Source of the DNA: Saccoglossus kowalevskii
Lineage: Eukaryota; Hemichordata; Enteropneusta; Harrimaniidae
DNA: 11,637 bases
Assembly (NCBI RefSeq): GCF_000003605.2
Contig: NW_003130890.1
Location: forward strand, 1 to 11,637
Reading direction: 5' to 3'
The first letter of the stretch is position 1. The number at the start of each line of letters is the position of its first letter. The notes under the pieces were generated by a model, which did no database searches, was not told the DNA's origin, and saw nothing but the letters and a program-made list of their open reading frames with translations. Made by a program: the position numbers and the translations under genes. Positions 1 to 6,551 of the stretch are shown here, piece after piece.

Positions 1-110
1 AGGGTCGGGTCATTGCAGTGGGTCAAGATGTCCAAGGTATCTGGGTCGAGATGTCCAATTTGGGTCAAAAAGTCTTGGGTTGAAAACATTTTGGATCAAG
101 ATGTCCTGAA
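1..110. repeat. Degenerate short tandem repeat (GGGTCAAGATGTCC-like units)
   Basis: Units beginning GGGTC or GGATC recur at about 20, 43, 62, 77 and 93, with spacing drifting between 15 and 23 bases. Two carry a nearly identical GGGTC(A/G)AGATGTCC core, and the unit at 93 reads GGATCAAGATGTCC. The array is decayed and probably continues left of the window. It lies in what is most likely intron 1 of the minus-strand XTBD gene. Confidence 0.6.
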
Positions 111-643
111 ATTCTCAACTGTTAAATTTGGGATAAACAATAGAACCAATTTAGCATAACAATGGATACGATACAGTATGCAATTTTTTTGGGGAAAACA
201 CTGGACATGCACTACTAAAAAATAATTCAAAATAAAACTGTTTTGATAAACATTGTTGAAGCTGTATTGCATCTATAACGGGTCCACCCGACAAGCAGCA
301 ACCACGAATGTTTCAAGGGTTCCCCAGACGCGGTGTTGGATTGGATTTTCAACTAGACACACAAATAATGTGCATCTATTTTCATTGTTTCAATGACAAT
401 GTTTGTCCATAGATCACCAGCGTGGCCAACGAAAAAAGGGGAACCACACGATCTAAATAAACGTGGATATTATTATTGTCTAATGCTGAAAATACAAATG
501 CGTGGTTGATTGCTGCGACGTACTGGACTTAGTAATAGCACAGATGTGCTAACAGTTAGTACGTCCATGGTAATACTAGTAGTTTTTTTCGCTGACACTG
601 GCGCCTGAATATTAAAAGTTGGAAAATGTAATCGAACACTTAC
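1..643 (-). other. Probable first intron (partial) of the XTBD-domain gene
   Basis: On the minus strand, exon 644-822 is followed at once by a strong donor (GTAAGT, bases 643 to 638). I looked on the minus strand of 1-640 for the second half of an XTBD domain, which usually continues with a Tyr after the Gly-Cys and then a helix ending in an MAEGI-like motif. I found none, so the acceptor is probably left of the window. Apart from the degenerate repeat at the left edge I see nothing functional here. The alternative, that the gene stops at the TAA directly inside the donor (642-640), would leave a half domain and is less likely. Confidence 0.5.
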
Positions 644-822
644 TTGCATCCATCGAACTCCATATTGGCCCACACCATAGACATCGAAATTAAACGATTC
701 TCTGGATAATCATTCCAATTACGCAATATGAACTCTTTTCGCGCATTCCAGTGATGCGTGGGTTCATAAATATGCCGATATTTCTCGACATACTCGCTTC
801 GACTGCTTTCTTGGTCAGCCAT
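644..822 (-). CDS. CDKN2AIPNL: XTBD (XRN2-binding) domain protein, first coding exon, partial
   Basis: This is the first coding exon of a minus-strand gene, 59 codons plus two bases. The Met codon is at 822-820. The domain signature is clear: Trp25 with Arg28, an EFILR stretch at 30-34, RLISMS at 43-48, then VWANMEF and Gly58-Cys59 (VWAN is 50-53). Human CDKN2AIPNL has the matching pieces WKARMEFILR, LLSLSMVWAN and FLGC in the same order. In known proteins this domain binds the nuclear 5'-3' exoribonuclease XRN2 and controls its stability or localisation, so the product is expected in the nucleus or nucleolus in RNA turnover. The exon ends in phase 2 before GTAAGT. Read straight through, the frame stops one codon later with only half the domain, so a splice is much more likely. 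The short N-terminus resembles CDKN2AIPNL, but the paralogue CDKN2AIP cannot be excluded because only the first half of the domain is visible. Confidence 0.82.
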
Positions 823-1130
823 TTTGAATACATGTGTTGTTGGAACTGACAGTGTTTGGTTATTTTCAGTACATAAGTACGTTACTAATGTTTAAAACAC
901 TTTAATGAAAATATGAAAGTAAATCAAAATTCTTGAAATATAAAATAAATATGTCATGATTTTCTTTGTAAGATTAAATTAACTAAGTTATTTTTAGTCT
1001 TTCTTTGTCGTTGAAAACCAAAACAGTACTGTCGCAGCATGGAGGTAATATGGTCGCAGTCAGGCAATGCGCACCAGAACGAGGCTGAGACTCGTCAGCA
1101 GGTCGTTTGATGTGAAAGTCTTACAGATCT
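823..1130 (-). promoter_or_regulatory. Probable 5' UTR and promoter region of the XTBD gene
   Basis: This stretch lies directly upstream (minus strand) of the XTBD start codon. A locally GC- and CpG-richer patch at about 1026-1110 stands out from the AT-rich surroundings, as a housekeeping-type promoter would. No TATA box in a convincing position and no clear transcription start could be identified. The call rests on position and composition only. Confidence 0.3.
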
Positions 1131-1790
1131 TAAACAAAATGTTTATTTTCACGAAGTCTGTGTGTACATGCTTAATTATCCATCATGTAGAAACGCAATG
1201 GCCATAGATGGATCGTCGAATGTAACAGTTGCAATTGACTTGTCTTGAATGAAGGTTAGTAGACATGTTTGTATATTGTCTTAATGACATAGTCTAAGGG
1301 GACAATCATTTTAAATTATGGGGGGGGGGGGGTACGCCGAACGCAATTTTTTTTTTGCGATATCTTATCTGTACATTTTTATTTTTCGTGAATGTGTTAA
1401 CATGTTCTATCTGCAACACCTTGCATGCAATTTATTTGTCTAGCTTGCAAATGTTTTTTTTTAAATCTCCAACTTTCCCCCATGATATTAAACGGTCACT
1501 CCCTTAATGGCCATTTAACTAAACAGTTTCATGGGTATGGCACACTCGGACAATTCATTAAAACTGCCCTCAGCAGGACTCCAGAAGGAGTACCTTCACT
1601 TTATGCAAATTTATTCATGATGTAAGCAGTTTCTGTGCTCATGAATATTCATTAATTTGTGGATCAATACATTCTAAAAGGGGCGATATATTATTTTGGG
1701 GGGAAGAGTTAGAAAGGGGGATTAGCAATCCTTAGGGGGTCAATAAAAAAGAAGGGACCCATTTGGAGAGCAGCATTGATCCTCGTGTCT
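1131..1790. other. Intergenic, no gene seen; G13 and T10 homopolymers
   Basis: AT-rich intergenic DNA. A run of 13 G (1320-1332) is followed 14 bases later by 10 T (1347-1356). An ATGCAAAT octamer occurs near 1603. A 66-codon open frame at 1425-1625 has no recognisable protein character and is treated as chance. From about 1680 there are several short G-rich stretches. Confidence 0.5.
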
Positions 1791-1890
1791 GTTGTTGCAT
1801 GTGACCTGCAGCTGTCAACTGTGTTCGTACTTCGACAACTTCGATTGGCTTTCATGTGAGTTAGTTATTACCGTTATTATCATTATATTG

Positions 1891-2016
1891 TCACGTGATT
1901 TGTTTTACCTTATGTGTAATGTCTTAAGTATCTTTATTGTAATTTGTATATACTAATTCGTATATACCGAGGAAACGCCGCCGATTGAAGGTCATGTATT
2001 TTGTGACGTCACCAAT
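1891..2016. promoter_or_regulatory. Cluster of promoter-like sites: E-box TCACGTGA, CRE TGACGTCA, CCAAT box
   Basis: Seen directly: the palindrome TCACGTGA at 1891-1898 (E-box of the USF/MITF/TFEB type), the full CRE palindrome TGACGTCA at 2004-2011, and a CCAAT box at 2012-2016 touching the CRE. CRE next to CCAAT is a frequent arrangement in animal promoters (CREB and NF-Y sites). A transcript starting here could carry a 5' UTR exon of the plus-strand gene that begins at 6308, or belong to a repeat element or non-coding RNA. No start site can be assigned. Confidence 0.3.
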
Positions 2017-2099
2017 TCGTTTGTAGGTACGACTTCTAGATCCGTGCCCTGCCCTTGACTTAAGACAGCAACAGCTCCAAGATTTGTATCCCTTAATGC

Positions 2100-2310
2100 A
2101 TTAACGCATTATTATTGTTATTACTTTTTAACAATGGTTTCTTCTACCTTTATTATTGCTGTTTTATTTCTTTTTATTTCGATTATTATTATTTTTTTTT
2201 TTTAATCATTACTTTGGTCTTAATGTTTTAGTCTAGTTTTGTTTAGTGTAAATGTAACCATTTTAATTCTTCCTGTGGAATTTTATGTGTTTAATAAAGT
2301 ATAAGGTATA
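2100..2310 (+). other. AT-rich tract with poly(A) signal, possible retroelement 3' tail
   Basis: ATT/TTTTATTT-rich sequence (ATT repeats and a T run at about 2182-2203) is followed by AATAAA at 2293-2298. The layout resembles a 3' untranslated tail of a polyadenylated transcript or of a non-LTR retrotransposon. No coding sequence upstream can be tied to it, so the assignment is weak. Confidence 0.25.
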
Positions 2311-2970
2311 GCTATGACGTGATATATGAAAAGACGAAAATTCAGACGACTAACTTCCATATCAAATTCGCTATTTTCTAAATATCAAAATGAAGTACAT
2401 GTGAAATGAAATTTATAGTAAACTGGGTAGATCACCTTTGCTTAATTCATTCATGATTCATTCAAGTTATTTCTAGCTTTGTTCACAGTATGGGAACATG
2501 CCAGAATTTTTAATCTTTCATGTTTGGAGAGGGATTACAGCATTTGCGTTCACGTTAGTTGGGAACACACTGGGACCTACTACTACTGCTAAAATCATGC
2601 CCTTATTCATTGATCTGTTAGCTGTCCAAAACATACACATATGATGGCAATAATAATTACTTTATTGAAATCATATCCATTTGGTGCTACAGTATTTATT
2701 ATTAAAGATATTCAAAAAAAGATTCAAAGAACTGTTTCTTATGATTTTAGTTTGTGCCAAGGGCTGAGATTGAGTTTTTGACATGTGTCAACTCAGTCAC
2801 GATTGTTTATACACATGTTTCGGCACATGTCGACTCGGTCCTGACTCTTAATTGCCACATGCCGCTATTTAGAATTCACCAAACAATACACTATGTTTTA
2901 ACAAAAGATTTTGGACTAAGTGTTTGTAATGATTTTCCTCCCTGTATTTGTTGTGAAGATTTAAACTCTG
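2311..2970. other. Intergenic, no supported gene
   Basis: AT-rich sequence with no recognised gene. A 75-codon open frame at 2754-2981 encodes a peptide with several Cys near its end (NDFPPCICCEDLN). It has no recognisable domain, but it abuts the LINE relic that follows and may be part of the same decayed element. A short imperfect internal duplication around ACATGT at 2781 and 2825 lies within it. Confidence 0.35.
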
Positions 2971-3054
2971 TTCCCGATTAATTCACAAGAAGAAAGGAAA
3001 AAGTCTGACATCTCAAATGCTAAGTGAATAATAGATGGTGGGAAATACAAATGA
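2971..3054 (+). pseudogene. Possible upstream fragment of the LINE ORF2 relic
   Basis: In a different frame from the downstream relic, this stretch reads KKSDISNAK, a stop (3025-3027), IIDGGKYK, then another stop (3052-3054). It resembles the segment that in many LINE proteins precedes the C-terminal zinc motif (a basic KLRIS-like stretch, then an (I/L)E-x-G-(R/K)Y stretch). The match is short and judged by eye, so it is only suggestive, but its position just upstream of the better supported fragment is right. Confidence 0.25.
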
Positions 3055-3175
3055 CAATACTAGAACAATTGACTGAATTTAGAGGTGTGGCAAAACCTAT
3101 CAGTATAATATTTATGCAGGTGACAATAATATAAATACCTCATCTAATTCCATAAGTTATCAATTATTAATTTGA

Positions 3176-3394
3176 AGAAAGAATTTGTATGAAGACAAGG
3201 CTATTGATGATGAAATACATGCATTATTGGTTTGTAAGAACCAAAGGTTAATATCTAGTCGTACACAATTTATTAATACTTTGTCATTGTATAATGATAG
3301 TCTACTAACATTATCAGAACAAAACATGTTCAAACAAATCTAAAGTTCAAATGATGGTTTCATTACCAACAGCCTGGGAAAGTTCATAAAATGA
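3176..3394 (+). pseudogene. Decayed C-terminus of a non-LTR retrotransposon (LINE) ORF2
   Basis: One frame from 3176 reads through 55 codons to a TAA (3341-3343), continues open for 16 codons and ends at TGA (3392-3394). It contains IDDEIHALLVC, matching the (E/D)DE-x-H-x-L-x-x-C end of the cysteine motif found at the C-terminus of many LINE reverse-transcriptase proteins, then LSEQNMFKQI, and past the stop a TNSLGKFIK stretch like the final helix of such proteins. The two Cys expected before the DExH-like motif are absent. It is dead: there is an internal stop, no upstream reverse transcriptase in the window, and fragments in another frame. The clade cannot be named from this piece. Confidence 0.45.
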
Positions 3395-3477
3395 TATTTT
3401 AACAAAAAACAAAAAATAAACTACTAGTATTAATATTTAACATTTGTCTACCATTTATTTATTTTATATTTTTAGAG

Positions 3478-3508
3478 TGTTTGTTTATTTGTTTGTCTGT
3501 TTGTTTAT
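3478..3508. repeat. (TTTG)n-like microsatellite
   Basis: An imperfect run of TTTG, TTTA and TCTG tetramers, located after the LINE relic. It is consistent with a simple-repeat tail but could be independent. Confidence 0.6.
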
Positions 3509-3550
3509 AAAGTAATGTATATTGGCCATAGAACATACTATACTATACTA

Positions 3551-3649
3551 CTGCATCCGGTTGTGGAGTTTTTTGTACTTGGGAGAATGAGGTTACCCTT
3601 TGCTACAACTACCTCCAGGTCACCCTTGGGCAAGGTGTAGTACCTGTCA
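3551..3649. repeat. SINE-like interspersed repeat, copy A
   Basis: This 99-base block recurs as copy B about 266 bases downstream at roughly 88 percent identity by eye. It starts ATCCGGTTGTGG after the first bases, and its most conserved part includes GGGAGAATGAGGTTACCCTT and CACCCTTGGGCAA. The CTTGGGCAAGG string recalls the tail shared by L2-type LINEs and CORE/MIR SINEs, though that is inference from a short match. It is preceded by three imperfect ACTAT repeats (3535-3550). GC content is clearly above the surroundings. Confidence 0.6.
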
Positions 3650-3816
3650 GCCTTGGGTGCCAACTTCCCACATAATAAGTTTGGTTGACGTCAGTAAGGG
3701 CATACGATCATAAAAACCTTGCACCAACTCAACCTCAAATGTGAGGTATCACCTGATAAAGGCAACGTGTATGGTCATTTAATTATGTATATATTTATCC
3801 TGGGCAAGATTTTAAA
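3650..3816. other. Spacer between SINE-like copies, possibly part of the same element
   Basis: It contains GTAAGGGCATACGATCATAAAA (about 3686-3707, split here as GTAAGGGCAT and ACGATCATAAAA), resembling a motif that recurs in invertebrate retroelement tails, and a small hairpin CCTCA-aatg-TGAGG near 3732-3745. Copies A and B may be two insertions of one family, or one may be a partial duplication of the other. Confidence 0.3.
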
Positions 3817-3914
3817 CTACATCCGGTTGTGGAATCTATGGACGTGGGAGAATGAGGTTACCCTTTACCACAACTACCTCCAGGTCACCCTTGGGCAAAG
3901 TGTAGCACCTGTCA
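3817..3914. repeat. SINE-like interspersed repeat, copy B
   Basis: Same orientation as copy A. The differences are mostly substitutions plus a one-base length difference around 3833-3840. An open frame crossing this copy gives a protein-like string (WENEVTLYHNYLQ) and copy A gives a near-identical string in one frame. Since both are short and copy A is soon closed by a stop, a non-coding repeat is the better reading. Confidence 0.6.
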
Positions 3915-5185
3915 CCAACAGATTCGCATAGGTGGACAATATTTTATGTAAATATGTATATATATACGTTTCAGTTTTCCTTAGCATTTGGCAGGGGGGA
4001 TCGTAACCTCTTATAGTGAGAACCAGTGTGACTGGCCTGCCAACGAGATGCAAAGGTATTTATAGTAAAAGTTATCAGTCACGTTCGTTAATGTAATTTT
4101 GTTTTATTTATCCGTAAAATGAAAAATCACTATACTACTATTAAATATTATTATTATTATTGAGGTATAGGGCCATCAGTCGGTTTCGGTGCGAGAATGG
4201 AGATGGGGTGATTTCTACCTTGCATTATTTGCTGGTGTCCATGCTTTCCAGCATTCTGATGAGCTATTGAGTGTTTATGCAGAAAAATTCAAAAATGCAA
4301 TTTTTAAGGTAGCGAGAGGGGAAAAACAAGTAATAGTTTAATTATGATTAGAACTTTCCCCACAGTTATTAAGCATGCAGCTAAAGGCAATATATGTTTT
4401 TAGAAAGCTGAGATATAAAAGAATCGGATCATTTATTTTTCATGTTTTTATTTGTTTAGGGGATTATATTATAGACATTCACATGTACCTGCTAAAAATA
4501 TTTTTTTTTCACACAGGATTGGCCATTTCACATTGTTCGTTTCTTCTTTGAGTTCTATTTTTTCACTGTTGCTATATAAGATAATGATCTTTGAAACTAG
4601 GTCTTCGAATATTCATGTGCCTCATAGTTCTGGAGATATTTTTTTTGGAGTTATGTAATGTAGATGGGGGAGTGAGTCTGCTAGCGTATGCTACACTGTA
4701 TATCACAGACCCTCAATACTGGAGGGGGTGTCATTATACAAATTATGTTTTTGCATATTTGTATACTATTCCACTGTCATGATTTCTTTCTTGAAATTAT
4801 TTTCATTGGTGTCTTGTCTTAATACAGAATAATACAAGTGTCAACCGCAATACAACATACTCAGTATTACGTCAATGTTCGAATTGTGCGGACAAGTACT
4901 TTTTTTTGCAAATACTGCTATTGGGTCCGTTGCCTAATATTGTCTGTGGGTAATAAACAAAGACTGACATCATTTAAATTTCTGCAGATTTTTAATGGGT
5001 GTCAGTTCTAGTGTAAATGTGTAGTTTCTTTTAGGTGAAAGTGGTTGATTATGTTAGTTGGATCAACAAGTGGGAGATACATGGCAATCAGTTTTTTTAG
5101 ATTATTGATTAAAGCCATTAATCCAGCATATTGTGTGTGATTATGTTCATTTCAAATCCATATTACAATCAGAATTGTACAAATT
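3915..5185. other. Intergenic, no gene seen
   Basis: AT-rich DNA. It holds a short TA run near 3956-3967, a GC-richer patch at about 3991-4050 that may be another repeat fragment, and five ATT repeats at 4147-4161. Two overlapping open frames at 4452-4658 and 4591-4782 have low-complexity, T-rich codon content and no recognisable motif; they are taken as chance. Confidence 0.45.
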
Positions 5186-5364
5186 TCTGTTAAACTAAAT
5201 CCTAATTGCTATAATGTGACAAATTTTAACAGCAATGCATTTTTGAAAATTAGCACACATGATAAGATTACGTATCATATTTTAGCATCAGATTTGGTCT
5301 TTGATTGAGGCTTGTATTTTTTCTCATTTAACCATAGGACGCCATGTTAACTTGCATTGCATTA

Positions 5365-5456
5365 TACTGTCAAATACTTTAATTTAGCTAGAATTAATTT
5401 TTGCTGAAAAAACTTTTTGTGAAAACAGCGAAAATAAATTCCAGTATTTGACAGTA
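5365..5456. mobile_element. Short MITE with Tc1/mariner-type TA target duplication
   Basis: The element core is 5367-5454 (88 bases). It starts CTGTCAAATACT and ends with the exact reverse complement AGTATTTGACAG. Pairing continues inwards: AATTT on both sides after a two-base mismatch, then ATTTTTGCTG against ATTTTCGCTG after an 11-base insertion on the left arm. It is flanked by TA at 5365-5366 and 5455-5456, the target duplication typical of Tc1/mariner transposons. No transposase is encoded, so it would have been mobilised in trans, if at all. Confidence 0.6.
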
Positions 5457-6307
5457 GTGCATTTTAAAAAATCTGTCGCATTTAACCTTACAAATGCTAT
5501 AATGCGCACATTACAATTTACATGTCACATTTTCGCATCTGACATCTATAGGGTATTTGACTTGTGAATGGGTAATTAATTTAATATTTAATACTTTGTT
5601 TAGTGGATGGTGGAGGCATGTGAACATAAAGCTCTACAAATCAACCACTGGCATGTTTGGGATCATAGTTCAAAGTTCATCATTGGTAGTTGATACAATT
5701 GTATTGCCTTGATGTGATAAACAGTCCTTGACATGCTGAGGTGATTGGACTGTATTCTCAGCGACTCATTGTTCGGTTAATGTTTAATTAAGCAGTGCTG
5801 TACCTTCGTGGCACATCATTGGAACATCCCTTCAGTACGTAGTATACATTGCTCTTTCTAATTATATTTGGACTGAGCAAATTTCTGCAATCATTAGGCA
5901 AGGAGCAAGTAAGTGCAAGTATTTTAAAGATTTGTTATCGACATTCAAAAAATGTTTTTGTCTTTGTATTAGTGCTGTACAATCTGTGTTAGATCAATGC
6001 ATGCATCTCTCCCAAACTAGGTCATTTTCATTGAGATTATTAAAAGTTATATTTAGAACATTTTCGGAACTAGTTTATTCATCTAAACATAATTACCTGT
6101 AATTACCGATAGATATCATGAATGTTAAAGTTAGCAAGGACATTTTGGAATACTTTCATGAATTTTGTTTTCTACATATACCAGTTTATTGCATCGTTCG
6201 CTTGCATGGTACTCGTATAGTATCAAATAATTAATCCTCTGAATTTTTTGGGGGACAATTCTTTTGTGTATTTCCCAAGTCTGTATATATATATTTTGCT
6301 TCTTAGG
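5457..6307. other. Region upstream of the adenylation gene, no coding seen
   Basis: AT-rich sequence lying before the first coding exon. No convincing core promoter or 5' UTR exon was found. A pyrimidine/TA-rich tract ending TTGCTTCTTAG at 6296-6306 directly precedes the ATG and looks like a splice acceptor, so the start codon exon is probably exon 2 or later of the transcript and the promoter lies farther upstream. Confidence 0.4.
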
Positions 6308-6551
6308 ATGGAGTATGAACAGTTGGGTCTTCTCCATGATATGTTCATACGGCAAGCCAGGTTGACTCCTGATGCAGTTGCAGTCGTATCCGATGATGGC
6401 AGTCAACTGACGTTTGCTGAACTTGATTCTTTGACTGATTGCCTGGCAACCAATCTGCGTATTTGTGGTGTTGTAGCAGATTCTATTGTTGGCATTTATA
6501 TGGAAAAGGGTATTGACTATACAGTGTCATACATTGCTATATTGAAAGCTG
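6308..6551 (+). CDS. Adenylation gene, coding exon a (start, A1, start of A2)
   Basis: It encodes residues 1-81 and the first base of codon 82. It contains the TPDAVAVV entry motif, A1 (LTFAEL) and the beginning of A2 (ILKAG). It ends G|GTAGGT in phase 1. A second GT four bases downstream (6556) is a possible alternative donor, but only the first joins to give the conserved AGGAYLPID. The AG just before ATG (6305-6306) could be a splice acceptor from a 5' UTR exon. Confidence 0.88.

Noticed and set aside
473-673. 66-codon minus-strand open frame overlapping the XTBD exon
   Set aside because: It lies in another frame across the exon end and the proposed intron. The overlapping frame has clear domain motifs and this one has none.
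2754-2981. 75-codon open frame as a small Cys-containing gene
   Set aside because: No known domain, no splice or promoter context, contains a small internal duplication, and abuts a LINE relic. It may be a further piece of that relic, but I cannot show it.
3719-3931. 70-codon open frame spanning SINE-like copy B as a gene
   Set aside because: The readable part coincides with a duplicated non-coding repeat, and copy A has the related string in a frame closed soon after.
4452-4782. Overlapping open frames of 68 and 63 codons
   Set aside because: Hydrophobic, T-rich low-complexity translations with no domain; expected by chance in AT-rich DNA of this length.
6248-6307. Upstream in-frame ATG at 6248 as the start of the adenylation protein
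   Set aside because: The added 20 residues are encoded by a T-rich, TA-repeat tract that looks like a splice acceptor region. The A domain begins properly after ATG 6308, which has a good start context.
823-6307. Shared bidirectional promoter for the XTBD and adenylation genes
   Set aside because: The genes are divergent but their start codons are about 5.5 kb apart, with repeats and element relics in between. Functional linkage is not supported.
6131-6406. 91-codon minus-strand open frame opposite the adenylation start exon
   Set aside because: It is antisense to a well supported coding exon and has no recognisable protein features.
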